From: Chromera velia
Taxonomy: Eukaryota > Sar > Chromeraceae
Direction: 5' to 3'
DNA: 35,182 bases
Assembly (NCBI GenBank): GCA_018398765.1
Contig: JAHBMJ010000899.1
Coordinates: 3,798-38,979, forward strand
In this document: positions 10,799-21,129 of the stretch, in pieces
Layout of the letters: every line of letters begins with the position of its first letter
Position numbering within the stretch: position 1 is the first letter of the stretch
Made by a program: the position numbers and the translations under genes
Notes under the pieces: generated by a model
What the model was told of the DNA's origin: nothing
The model's database searches: none
What the model saw: the letters and a program-made list of their open reading frames with translations, nothing else

Positions 10799-11383
10799 GG
10801 GGGGGGGGTCCAGAATCCCGAAAAAGCTCGAGACGCCACACTTTTACAGCATTTCAATTGTGGTCCCCGGCCCCATTTTCAAGCTTTTTCAGGCTGCTCC
10901 GGTTTAGCCTCTGGACCTCCCCTCCCACGCTTCGCAAAAGCTCTGGGCGTTCAGAAAAGCAGCTTCAAAAGCATCTGCTCCTCCGGTAGAAGCCCACAAT
11001 CTTTTGCCTACATATGCCTACATAGTAAATTTTAAATACAAATTTTATATACACAAATTTTTTTTACTTTTGAACTTTTATTTAAAAAACTAGAAAAAAA
11101 CTAAATATGTTTTTAGGTGTATAACGGAGTATTTATTTTTTTTAAATATGTTAAAAACATATTTCATATATTTCAAAAGATGAGATTTGAAATCAAACTT
11201 CAGATTGTTTTTACTTTGAAAATTTATATATGGTGGAGGGGAGGGGGGGCTCATGGTCTGCCTCGGCAGAACCTCTCCTCAAGCAGTTTTTATCTTCCCC
11301 CGGAGCAGTTTTCCGCCCTTTGTTGTGCATCATTGTTGGAGGGGGGGCAAACGATGGGGGGAGGGTTGAATCAATTTGCAAAG
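10799..11383. other. Unassigned spacer before the LTR element
   Basis: Mixed GC-rich patches with G homopolymers and an AT-rich core (11030-11220). No gene recognised. Perhaps older repeat remains. Confidence 0.4.
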
Positions 11384-11388
11384 CCTAT
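11384..11388. repeat. Target-site duplication, left copy (LTR element)
   Basis: CCTAT, against CCTGT at 20544-20548. Confidence 0.7.
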
Positions 11389-11663
11389 TATTATGGATCA
11401 TGAATAAGAAAAACACTAAGTCCTTCGATAAGCAAAATTGACCTAATAGTAAAAAGGTCTAATACAGAGTGATTGATTCAATATAGACGCGTGCCTATTA
11501 TTAACAGCAATTCTTAGATACAGAGAATGGACGTGCATACATGCTGCCTGTTATAGAGAGAAGGCAAGCCTGAAGGAAAGGTGCCCTCTCTAATAGACCT
11601 CTATGTGTAAGATCATATAAGCACGTATCTGAGCCCTATAGCTTCTATAGGCCTGACGGAATA
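11389..11663 (+). repeat. 5' LTR
   Basis: Begins TATTATGG and ends GGAATA; the 3' LTR begins TGTTATGG and ends GGAACA, giving the expected short inverted ends. A TATAA at about 11616-11620 in an otherwise unremarkable stretch may be the promoter. Nine of the eleven differences from the 3' LTR have A or T in this copy. Confidence 0.93.
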
Positions 11664-11664
11664 G

Positions 11665-11677
11665 TGGTTAGCAGAGC
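11665..11677 (+). promoter_or_regulatory. Primer binding site, initiator-Met tRNA type
   Basis: TGGTTAGCAGAGC starts one base after the LTR. Apart from one extra T it complements the conserved 3' end of eukaryotic initiator tRNA-Met (CTCTGCTACCA), the usual primer for many gypsy-type elements. Confidence 0.65.
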
Positions 11678-11950
11678 TTTTGGGTTCCCGGTCCAGTTAA
11701 CACAATACAGACCGGAATGATCATGAGAAGAGGAACCTCCTATCTGCAAGGACGAAGCCAGAGTTCCCTTTCAATTCCTTCTATCGACCCCTGGTTAAAG
11801 AATATCGACACTCCTCATCCTTCCTCCATAGGCACCTTCTTTACGGAGGAAGGGGAGATTGTTACCGAAAGCCCAGCAGTCATGCACTACTGAGTATCTG
11901 AACAACAGACTGACTCAGAGGAATCGATACAGGCAGGGCAAAGACCGAAC

Positions 11951-12952
11951 ATGGCAATTGATGTAGACAAACTGAAGGGGCTGGCAGAGGTGAAGAGAGT
12001 CGTAGAGGTATTTAACCCCAAGAAGAAGAATGCGAGGACTTAGTTTAGCCAATTCCGTGATAAAGTGAGAGCCAGCAACCTCAACGTCAACGAATACAAA
12101 CTGTTGCTTGGTATACACTTTGTTGACACCGAGCTGGTGCAGCAGTGGGACGAGAAGAGAGGAACATGCTCCACCATCAACGAAGTAGACACATGGTTCC
12201 TCGATGCCTATGGTGGGGGAGGCATGGAAGAAAAACACGTTGTGTATACAATGGCAGATGTGAAACTAAGTGTCGCAGACGCGTTCCAACCGTTTGTTGA
12301 CCGATTCATCGATACCTTCATGGCCGTCAACCCAAACGCCATTTGCAACCATCGTATCACACCATTCATCAACGCCCTCTATCCCAAAATGCGGGAAGCC
12401 CTGGAAATTGAACCCACCTTCTCCGAATGGAATGATTTGGTAAAGAGAACCGAGCATCTCCATGCCAAACTGCAGAAGAAAGCCAAAGCCAAACTCGCTG
12501 CCGTCCAGAGTACGCAATCAGCGTTTAACCTTGAACGATGGGAGAAATTGATAGACAGGCTTGAGCGTGTTGAGGCCAGCATAGCGGCTTTGCACACTTG
12601 CGGCCGCGGCAGGGGCAATTTAATGCCACGAGGGGGTCGGGGTGGCTATGCCGTCTACAGTAATCGGCCGTCTCCTCAAATCGCATACGGCTTCACGCCT
12701 AACCGAAATGCAGGCTCAGGATGGAGAAGTAGATACAGGGGATGAGGAGGAATGCCAGGGGGCATGTACAGAGGCAGAGGAGGCCACAACGGTTTCAACA
12801 ACGGTCACTTTGGGTATGGACAGAATGGGCATGCTCCACCATTCGGGCAACGAGTGCCAACATGCCACCACTGCAGGTCGCCATCACACTTCGTCGCGAA
12901 CTGTCTAGAACTGCGGTACTCGGGAAACGAATGGGGTGGAGGGACACAGTAG
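11951..12952 (+). pseudogene. gag: gag (capsid and CCHC nucleocapsid), broken
   Basis: The frame starts at ATG 11951 and runs to TAG at 12950-12952. Two in-frame stops interrupt it: TAG at 12041 and TGA at 12743. The first lies where a Trp is plausible (TGG to TAG), the second where an Arg is plausible in an RG-rich stretch (CGA to TGA). The middle part is helical and charged, as capsid domains are. The C-terminal part is Gly/Arg-rich and contains CHHCRSPSHFVANC, a perfect C-x2-C-x4-H-x4-C zinc knuckle, which binds element RNA. It overlaps the pol frame, which is open from 12733, consistent with gag-pol frameshifting. Confidence 0.85.
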
Positions 12953-12985
12953 AGGCAGTCCCTACCACCCAACTTCAGTTGCCTC
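12922..12985 (+). promoter_or_regulatory. -1 ribosomal frameshift signal: slippery GGGAAAC plus predicted H-type pseudoknot
   Basis: G_GGA_AAC (12922-12928) sits in the gag phase that X_XXY_YYZ slippage requires. After a 5-base spacer, 12934-12945 pairs with 12958-12970 (12 base pairs, one bulged A at 12964). The loop bases GAGGCA (12952-12957) complement TGCCTC (12980-12985), giving a second 6-bp stem with loops of 6 and 9 bases. The gag stop lies at 12950-12952, inside the structure. A -1 shift enters exactly the frame in which protease, RT and integrase are read. Confidence 0.85.
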
Positions 12986-15900
12986 GTCCTCTCTCTGTGT
13001 ATCTCCATGCTCCACTTCATGAAATGAAAAGGAAAGGCTGCTTTTCGAGAGAGGACGACAGTGCAGGGAAAAGATTTGCTTTTGAAAAAGTACGTAAGCA
13101 GCCCGTGCTTCCATCTCCCTTGCCGGTACGAATGCTCAAAAGAGAAGAAATGAAACTAACAAGTATGTGGGCATAGAATGCTTCCATTAAGGTCAGTAGT
13201 CAGTCAAAAGTAAGCTTTGTGGTTGGAAATAGACATAAGACGACAGGAGTGCTTGATTCAGGTGCAGAGGTCTCATTCATAGATGTGTCACTGACTTTGC
13301 ATGCAGATAGCCCAGTGGTTCCGGCTACCCTGGCGCTGTCAGCGGCTGGAGAGAGTGGGTTGAAGGTGCTGGGGGAGACCACGATCTCACTCTCCCATCC
13401 CAATAGCCCAAAGAAGAAATTCCCGCACACTCTCCTCGTCACAGCCGACACGGGGTACGACCTGGTCCTTGGACAAGATTTTCTTAAGCTCAAAGACCCA
13501 GTCGTGCAGTACTACTATAGAGAGGACAGGTTGGTTGTTGCTGATCTTCCTGTCTTTCACTGTTGGTACGATGACGGACGGAAGCCGATGCGTGTGGCTC
13601 CCCTCTGCCGCACAAAGGTCACAAAGCGTTCCCGTACGCTTCTCCGGGTGGATGTAGATGGAGTAGGAGAGGAAGAAACAGTCATTTTGCGTCAAAATTT
13701 TCCCCGAGTGCACCCAGGCCTTGCAGTCCCAGACCAGATAGTCACAGTGAGGGCCAGCGTTGCCACCATCGAAGTCCTGAACGTCTCGTAGCAAGATTTT
13801 CGGTTAGGTACAGAGTCTCTCCTTATTTTTGCTGAGCTAGCCAGCCGCGTTGCCTCAGTTACAGCTGTCACAGCCGTCACAACCAACGTTATGACATCTA
13901 CCCCACCGCAGAATCCCCCGCCGCCTCCTTCGCTTCCGAAAATTGATCTCTTGCATATCCCGCCTGAGGTCAGAGGAAGTTATGAATCCCTCCTCCGAGA
14001 GTATAGCGACCTCTGGTCTCGCTCTCGCTTTGATATCGGCGAATTGCGACTGAATGGGCAGCCGTACGAAGTCCGAATCCCCATAGGCGATGCCCCTCCG
14101 ATCAGATGGAATCAGGACAGAGTGCCCTACCACCAACACGACCATGTGAAGAAGAAGATTGAGGCAATGGAAGAGGGGGGTGTCATCCACAAGTCCAGCT
14201 CACCATGGGCTGTGCCCATTGTCCTTGTGAAGAAGCCTGATGGCACCACCCGTTTCTGCTTCGACTTCCGCAAGCTGAATCAGGCAACCAAACGTGATTT
14301 GTTCCCCCTCTCCCGCATCCAAGAGACCCTCGACAGTCTCGCAGGAGCACAGGTGTTTTCCGTTCTTGATTATACCTCCGGCTTCTTCCAGCTGAAGATG
14401 CACGAAGCAGACGCAGAAAAAACTGCTTTCGTGACTCCTTTCGGTCTGTATGAGTTCACACGCATACCGTTTGGGCTCGTAAATGCACCGAGCATCTTCC
14501 AGCGTGTGATGACGTTACTCCTCACAAGTTTGACCAGAGACATCGCCCTCGTCTACATCGATAACATCATTGTTTTCTCCCACTCGCACGCAGAGCATTT
14601 GAGGGATTTGAGGGAGGTTTTGGGATTGGTGAGGCAGGCAAACCTCAAGCTGAAGTTAGAGAAATCACACATTGCGTTGAGAGAGGTGGAGTATTTGGGA
14701 CATTCAGTCTCCTTCAGGGGGATCAGGCCGAGTCGAAAGAATGTGAAGAAGGTATTGGAGTAGGAGTCCCCAAAAGACTGAAAAGAGCTGCGCTCCTTTC
14801 TTTGTCTCTACTCGTATTACCGCCATTTCGTTGCAGGCTTTGCGAGGTTGATGCATCCCCTCCATGAGCTGCTGAAACCAGCTGACAAGGAAGGCCGTCC
14901 CCTTCCCTTCCAGTGGGGGGAGGAGGCAGAGGTAATCTTTGCCGAATTGAAAAAACGCCTCACTACCCCCCGTATCCTTGCCTTTCCAGATATGAGCCGT
15001 CATTTCACCGTCAAGCCAGACACGTGCAAGGTCTCCGTGGGAGGTCTTCTCACACAAGAAGTCAACGGAAAGGAGGTGGTGATTGCCTATACGAGCAGGG
15101 CATTGAGTGCCGCCAAGAGGAATTACAGCCCAGTAGAGAGGGAGGCCTTAGGTCTTGTGTACTGCTGCCTTCAGTGGCGTTACTACCTGATTGGTGGACG
15201 CACGTATGCAGTCACCGATCACAAACCTAATCTGGCGATGGAGGATAGGAAAGTGACGAATGAAAGAGTGAGGAATTGAGCGTTGGAGTTGCAGGAATTT
15301 GGGCTGCGGTATGTTCACAAGTCGGGGAAAGCCCATACAGACGCAGACGCTCTCTCCCAAATGCCGCAGAAGCCGTTGCCTGTTTGTGTCGACAGTGGCG
15401 TCCCACTGTGCAAGCATTGCAACCAACCCGCAGACGGGAGCACCAAGATCTGGACAGGTATGGGGGCACTCATGGCAGGTGTGCACGGGCAGGCAGAGGC
15501 TGTACCACTGCAAGCGAACAAAGCGTTTTTGGACAGAGTCAGAGAGGAGTTGCCGAAAGATCCGGTGTTGGGCGACCACTACAGATATTTTGTGAAAAGT
15601 ATTGTGCCAATAGACAAGAGGCAGGTAAGGTAGGTGCTTTTGGAAGAGAGTGCGTTTGAGTTCAAAGATGGCCTGCTGTACCGGTTCGAGGGGAGAGGGG
15701 TAAAAAAAAGAGAGCAACTCGTTATGCCTAGGACGTGTCAGTCAACTGTGCTTATGATGGGGCATGATCACAGTTTGGGAGGTTATGCAGGGCAGCATCG
15801 GTTGGTAGACAAAACGTTGCTGCATTTCTGGTGGCCTCGATTGCGGACTGATCTGAGGGAGTGGGTTGTTTCCTGTCGAGAGTGTCAGGAGCGAGCGAAG

Positions 15901-17336
15901 CGTCTTCCCACCAGAAACCCACAGACAGTCCCAGTGCCTTCTCCTCGTCCATGGCACACGTTAGGAATCGACGTGTCTGGTCTTTTCCCAACCTCCCACA
16001 GAGGAAACCGATTTGTCCTCGTTGTGACAGACCATTTCTCCAAGAACGTCGAAACCTTTGCCTGTCCTGAGATGACAGCAACAGTCGTAGCACAGATTTT
16101 GGTGGATGAAATTTTCTCTTGGTATGGCCCGTTTGAGGTCCTGCTCTCTGACAGGGGGACGAACTTCCGGAGTGAGTTGGTGTTTGAGGTGTTGCGCATT
16201 CTGAAGATCAACCACAAACTGACCTTAAGATACCACCCTCAGTGCAACGGTCTGACTAAATGTTACAATCAGACCTGGGAGCAGGGGGTTGGGAAGCAAC
16301 TGAAGGCAGAGAATTCCCTTGACTGGGACCTTTACCTCCAGCCATTCAATTTCTCTTACCGCACTACCCCTCACGCCGAAACCCATCTCACTTCCTTTCA
16401 GCTGACGTATGGGTATGAGCCGACCCATCTGCTGCGAGTTGAACCTGTCTCCCCGTTGCCTACAATGACTACTACAGCGTCATCCGATAGAACAGACTGT
16501 AACTGGTTGATGCAGTACAGCAGAGGATGGAAAGATCAAGACAGAAGAGAGAGGAGAGGAATTCTCCACCGACGCAACCGAGATTCAGAGTGGATGATCG
16601 GGTTTTTCTCCGCAAACCGGAGAACCCGTTGACAGGGAGGAATGCAGGAAAACTAGAGGCGACCCATGAGGGGGTATACAAAATTGTTGCCAACCCAGAA
16701 GGACGGACATACAACACGGTGATCAGACGAGTGGGAGGAAAAGAGAGAGTCTCTGTGAGCACAGACAGGTTGGCACTTTGGAAGAAGATAGAGAACGTCA
16801 GAGTAGAAGGAAAAGAAACAGAGGTTCAACTTGAAGAGAAGGAGGAGAGATCGAGAACAGAAAGAGAGAGTGGAACGAAAAAAAAAGAGAAAGAGGGGCA
16901 GAGAGAAGAGGAAACGCGTGCGTTTGACAAGACAGATGCAGAAGCCAGTGATCCGTGCCCTTAGTGGCAGGTAGGTCCACATCAGCACCGCAAGACGAAT
17001 TTGTCTCCAATTGATGAGGAGGAGTCAAAGTTCGAGTCTGAGACTTCTTTTGAGGAGGAAGAGAAAGAGAGTGAACAGGAGGACAGTGAGGAACTAGAAA
17101 GTCAAAAAGGGAGAAAGAAGGCGCCAAGATCGAATTCGAAGAAGGGAAAAGGAAAGTAGAAAGCAGTGCCCATTGGAATTCAAATAAGTCAGGAGAAGGA
17201 AGGAAAGACCTTCTACCATGTTTCCTTCTCTGATGGCACTTTTCTTTGGTTGAGTGAAGAGGGGGTGGACACACCCGCCCTCGTTAAAGACTTTGAGAGA
17301 AAGAAGGAAGCCGTTTTGCATGGCCGGGTAGAATGA
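12929..17336 (+). pseudogene. pol: pol polyprotein (protease, RT, RNase H, integrase), broken
   Basis: One frame runs from the frameshift site to about 16500. Protease: VLDSGAEVSFI (from about 13249). RT: 13891-14763, with [20 protein letters not shown] and FGLVNAPS, but the catalytic YxDD box reads YIDN (Asn codon 14563-14565). RNase H: 14848-15279, ending at TDHKPN. Integrase: 15634-16500, with CRECQ, GIDVSG, LSDRGTNF. The zinc-finger His is Tyr (15784-15786) and the catalytic Glu is Lys (16258-16260). Stops: TAG 13174, TAG 13789, TAG 14761, TGA 14779, TGA 15277, TAG 15631. A frameshift near 16500 moves the C-terminal part (GPY/F-like region, then an acidic tail) to another frame, with TAG at 16962 and 17157 before a final TGA at 17334. 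Confidence 0.92.
17160..17336 (+). pseudogene. Possible chromo-like C-terminal module of pol
   Basis: After the acidic, Lys-rich tail the last part of the frame reads [17 protein letters not shown] and ends HGRVE before TGA. The pattern of aromatic residues and a DGT turn recalls chromo or chromo-shadow folds that end some gypsy integrases (chromoviruses) and direct integration. The resemblance is weak. It could be an unrelated tether domain. Confidence 0.35.
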
Positions 17337-17508
17337 ACTGTTGATTGCTCCATGACATGAAGTGATGACTGCGCTGTTTTAATCAATTCGATCCATCATT
17401 CCTTTTTCCTGCCCTTCTTATGTTTTTCCCGCCCTTCGTATCATGTGGTGCGGCCACGCCAATGGTGGTTCTTCGATTGCCGGTATAGGTGGCTGAGATT
17501 GGTGAAAG

Positions 17509-18441
17509 GTGGAGAACATAAGAGCCGAAATAAATGAAGGAGGCTGCTGGAAGGTGTGGAGGAGACTCGGTGAGGAAGACAGGAGGGCAGCACTAAGAAA
17601 AACAAAAGACAGCATGACGACCCAGCAGGTAGCAGAAGGTTTCAAACAAACGTACGAGCTGCCAAAGGAAGAGAAAGAAGAGAGAAAGAGGGAACAAGAA
17701 GGAAAAACGACAGTGAGTAGAGCGATTAAGGAAAAAGGATGGCACATAGCAGAGGAAAAGGAGGTAAGGAAGGCAATGAAAAGAGCAGGCAACCCCAGAA
17801 AGGCCGCTGGGAAAGATGGAATGCCCCCAGAAATGCTGAGAACGATGGAAAAATCGACTGAGCTGGTATCTTTGTATGTTTTGTTAATTAATGTTGCATA
17901 TTGTTTTGGCTGGTGGCCGAAAGGGTGGAATGACTTGCCGGTGACGGCTCTTCCAAAACCAGGTAAGTCACTCGCACTAATTGGGGGATGGAGGGGAGTG
18001 TACCTGGTGGTAGCAGATGCGAAATGGGGGGATATGATCATGAGAACAAAGGTGGAAAAGGAAGCCAGACAGACGCCATGGCAGTTCGCATACAAGAGAA
18101 AGACAGGCACATGCGATGCAATTTTTCTTTTGCTGTTCGTTATTGCTCGAATGGAAGTGCTCAGTGTTGCTTTTGTTGACTTCACACGGGCTTTCGACGA
18201 AGTGAGGCTGGAAAAGTTAAAAGAGAAATTGAGAAAGGCAGGGGTGGAGGAAGGCCTAATCAGATGGGTTGAGGCCTCTCTGGAAAAAGTGAGGGCACGG
18301 GTGAAGGGAACGAGCATGTGGTACCTGGAAGACAAAGGACTCAAGCAAGGAAGTCCGAGCGGCCCTTCCCTTTACTCTGTATACACACATGACTTGCCAG
18401 AGGAAGTAGGAAAGAGNATCAAGAGAGAAAGAAGAAGTTAG
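17509..18441 (+). pseudogene. Non-LTR reverse transcriptase domain, partial
   Basis: This frame shows RT motifs in order: AAGKDGMPPEML, LPKPGKS with GWRGVYL, AFVDFTRAFDEV (motif A with its catalytic Asp), and LKQGSPSGPSLYSVY (motif B). The motif C YADD box and thumb are missing. The sequence jumps from DLPEEVGK, next to a single N at 18417, into a different frame that aligns downstream of the catalytic core. That is either an internal deletion or missing assembly at the N. Confidence 0.85.
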
Positions 18442-18454
18442 ACTGGGGGAGATA

Positions 18455-20154
18455 GTGATGAAAGAAGCAAGAGAGCAACCCTACCTGGGACTAGTCCTAT
18501 CCGCCGACTGCGACCTAGAAACCATGATGAAAGCACGGTCAATCAAAGCAGAGAGATACATGCAGGGACTGATGGGGAAGATAGGAAGGGAGGGAGGGAT
18601 TCCACCCGCTGATTGCTTCAATATATTTAAACAGACAGTGCGCGCCATATGGTTGTATGGATGCGAAATCCATGTATACCCAGATAGCGCGTATGCAGAA
18701 TTCGACGAGAAGCAAAGGAGATTTGTCAGGTTTGTTTTGCGTTTGAGAAAGAAAGAGAATTGTGCCACGCTGATGATGGAAGGAGGTTTTATTCTGATTG
18801 ATCTCAAAGTGGCTTTTAGAATGATCCGGTGGGCAGGGAAGGCTTTAAAGGAGAGAAGAAACGAAGCGGTAGGGCAGGCAATCCTTACATGCCTGAGAGA
18901 GGGGATAGAGAACGAAATGGGGGGGGGGAGAGGAATGCATCCTTTTCACCTTTTCCCTCATCTGAAACAATGTGCACAGACACTCTACACAGACAGAGGA
19001 ATGCACCTTTTTGTAAGAGAAAGACTAAAAGGAAGCGTAGGGCAGAGAGGAACACAGGTAGTTAACGAGAGAGTGGATAGGATAGAGAGATGGCTGCTGA
19101 AGAGAACAAAAAATGAGCTAGACGAGAAGAAGAGAGAGGCGTTTGCACATAGAATAGAAAGAAACATAAGAGAGAAGAGCAGTCAGGAGAAGGCAGAACT
19201 AACAGGAGTGATGATGGCTGACGTGCACAGAAAGGTCTCAAATGGAAACCGTCTCCACCTTTCTTTGTTTGAAGACAGAGCAGATAGAAAGGTTGGCTCA
19301 ACAATGAAAATAGACAGAGAGAGAATAGGGAGAGCCCCTTTTTGCTATACGAGAGTGGCGCCGCGATCAAAACACAGGAGAGAGCAGCATGCAGGGTGGG
19401 AGACAGGGCTGTGGCTGTGACTCAGGGAAAAATTCCGGTAAGGAGGGGAGAGAAGGTGCCGTTACAGAAAAGGATGTGCCAGTTCTGTCGAGGGTGGTTG
19501 GGAATCGAGGTGGTGAAAGATGAAATCCATTTGGTGACAGAATGTCCTGTTTTTGACAGAGAGAAAGCAGAAATGTTTAGAAAGATAGAAGGGAAACGGG
19601 ACAGCAAGATGGAAGAAAAAGCCAGAAAGGCAGCCAGAGAAAGAGAAGGGCTCAACAGAGAAGAGGGAAAAAGGGACAACTCGACGCTTTTCTATTTTCT
19701 GTTGAATGAATGTCATGCCGGAGTGGATGAGTTTTTGGGATGGGCGTCATTCAGACGGAGGGTGTTTGAGGAGTGTCCAGGACGGTACGGACACATAGAG
19801 GGAGACACTCTGGCGGCCAGATATGCAGGAATCACCGGAAGGCAGCGGGCGATCGAGAGACTAACAAAAGAATATGAGGAGACAATTGATAACTTAGAGA
19901 CGACCGAAGGAGCGTTAGGGTGGGGAAGGAGGGAGCCGCAGAAGAAGATTGATAAAGCAAACAAAAAGAGCGAGGAAGCCCAAATCACATGCCGTTTCAG
20001 ATCGATTTTCAGGCCGGAAAGCCAACGCGGATCCAGAGCCGTGGCTCGAACAACGAACAATCATGCAGCAGCGGCCAGGGCAACAGACTCTGGCGGGCCC
20101 CGAGGGCGGGGTCTGATACCTCAGCTTAGGCTGGGGAACGCCCCGCCCTGCTAG
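18455..20154 (+). pseudogene. Non-LTR element C-terminal region with zinc-knuckle-like motif
   Basis: 18455-19420 reads YLGLVLSADCD, the segment that follows the RT thumb in LINE proteins, then a Lys/Arg/Glu-rich helical region. The frame shifts near 19400 into 19342-20154, where CQFCRGWLGIEVVKDEIHLV precedes TECP: a C-x2-C...H...C pattern typical of the end of these polyproteins. The minus-strand fragment at 2098-2598 is a paralogue. The frame ends about 50 bases before the conserved 3' terminus and tail. Confidence 0.8.
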
Positions 20155-20253
20155 CTCTGGCGACAGATAGACATAGCGGGAAGGCCCTAGCTAGGGGCGG
20201 AACATATCAATCAATCAATCAATCAAAATCAATTGTGCGGGACGTACAAGCTT

Positions 20254-20268
20254 AAAGGGGGGAGTGAT
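20254..20268 (+). promoter_or_regulatory. Polypurine tract of the LTR element
   Basis: AAAGGGGGGAGTGAT lies directly against the first base of the 3' LTR, where plus-strand DNA synthesis starts in LTR retrotransposons. Confidence 0.88.
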
Positions 20269-20543
20269 TGTTATGGATCATGAATGAGAGGAACACTAAG
20301 TCCTTCGATAAGCAAGATCAACCTAATAGTAAAAAGGTCTAATACAGAGTGATTGATTCAATACAGACGCATGCCTATTATTAACAGCAATTCTTAGATA
20401 CAGAGAATGGACGTGCATACATGCTGCCTGTTATAGAGAGAAGGCAAGCCTGAAGGAAAGGTGCCCTCTCTAATAGACCTCTATGTGTAAGATCGTATAA
20501 GCACGTATCTGAGCCCTATAGCTTCTATAGGCCTGACGGAACA
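20269..20543 (+). repeat. 3' LTR
   Basis: 275 bp, starting TGTTATGG and ending GGAACA, 264 of 275 bases identical to the 5' LTR by my alignment. It retains the canonical TG...CA ends. Confidence 0.93.
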
Positions 20544-20548
20544 CCTGT
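20544..20548. repeat. Target-site duplication, right copy (LTR element)
   Basis: CCTGT; the left copy is CCTAT. Confidence 0.7.
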
Positions 20549-21129
20549 GAAGAGAAAAGTTGGGAGAAATTGATTGACAATCCGATTCACCGTTTGACAA
20601 CCTTTGTCCGAACGGAGGGGCCACGGGGGAGACTAAGTGATCTCTGGTATAGGCGACGGGAGCGTATGTCGATAGAAGAAGAGACAGGAAGCCCCAGGGG
20701 GTAAGGGGGTGGGGCAGGCCGAGGAGCGGGTAAGGCGGTACTTCTCAGTTCTTCTTCAGAGGGACGCCCGAAAGGCTAGTACCCTCATTGCTGCATACCT
20801 AGGACCGGACTGATCAATCCTGGGGAGCAGTGTTCTGCTAGCTAGTAGTCCTAAAGTTCGGCCGCTTTAGGTGAGCATTCGCTAGCGTGCTCCTAGCTTG
20901 CAATATGACATGAATGCTCACAGACTGCCCTTTGCCATTGGGACACGATGGCTGGCGGGTTAAGTCACCTCATCATTCATTCATTCATATTATCTTTATA
21001 GAATGATAACCACTGCAGTAACCAATTCTTTGCGTTTTACCACATGAATTATACTGGTTGAAGTTTAGTTTAATGCATTTTTGGATCGTGTCTGTGCAAA
21101 GCCTGACGCAGCAAACGCTTAAATTCATT
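20549..21129. other. Spacer and 3' flank of the adaptor gene
   Basis: No gene recognised. Bases 20600-20900 are GC-richer with several short hairpin-like words (GCTAGC, CCTAGG). A short (CATT)n run at about 20970-20990 may be a tail of another decayed element. The 3' UTR of the minus-strand gene should lie just below 21130. Confidence 0.4.

Larger units (their letters stand above)
17389..20226 (+). mobile_element. 5'-truncated non-LTR retrotransposon nested in the LTR element
   Basis: A LINE-type reverse transcriptase and C-terminal region ends in a (TCAA)n tail at 20205-20226. The octamer AATCAATT occurs at 17381-17388 just before it and at 20227-20234 just after it, a likely target duplication. 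Downstream, the host element resumes and reaches its PPT within 20 bases. No endonuclease domain is present, so the copy is 5'-truncated. Reading frames shift at least twice (near 18440 and 19400). Confidence 0.82.
11389..20543 (+). mobile_element. Ty3/gypsy-type LTR retrotransposon with a nested non-LTR element
   Basis: The 9155-bp element is bounded by 275-bp LTRs that differ at 11 sites, all transitions. It is flanked by CCTAT (11384-11388) and CCTGT (20544-20548), a 5-bp target duplication with one transition. The internal order is PBS, gag with a CCHC knuckle, pol in the -1 frame with protease, reverse transcriptase, RNase H and integrase, then PPT. Protease-RT-RH-IN order is the Ty3/gypsy arrangement. 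About 2.84 kb (17389-20226) is a later insertion, so the element itself is near 6.3 kb. It is defective: several stops, a frameshift near 16500, and altered catalytic residues in RT and integrase. Confidence 0.93.

Noticed and set aside
11664..11703. tRNA-like segment after the 5' LTR
   Set aside because: It has only parts resembling D-arm and T-arm words and no full cloverleaf. Its position fits a primer binding site.
17418..18344. Minus-strand 308-codon open frame
   Set aside because: It lies opposite the recognisable reverse transcriptase and shows no protein family character; a shadow frame.
20549..20960. Possible rRNA or other structured RNA in the GC-rich spacer
   Set aside because: I could not match any conserved rRNA, snRNA or tRNA core by reading.
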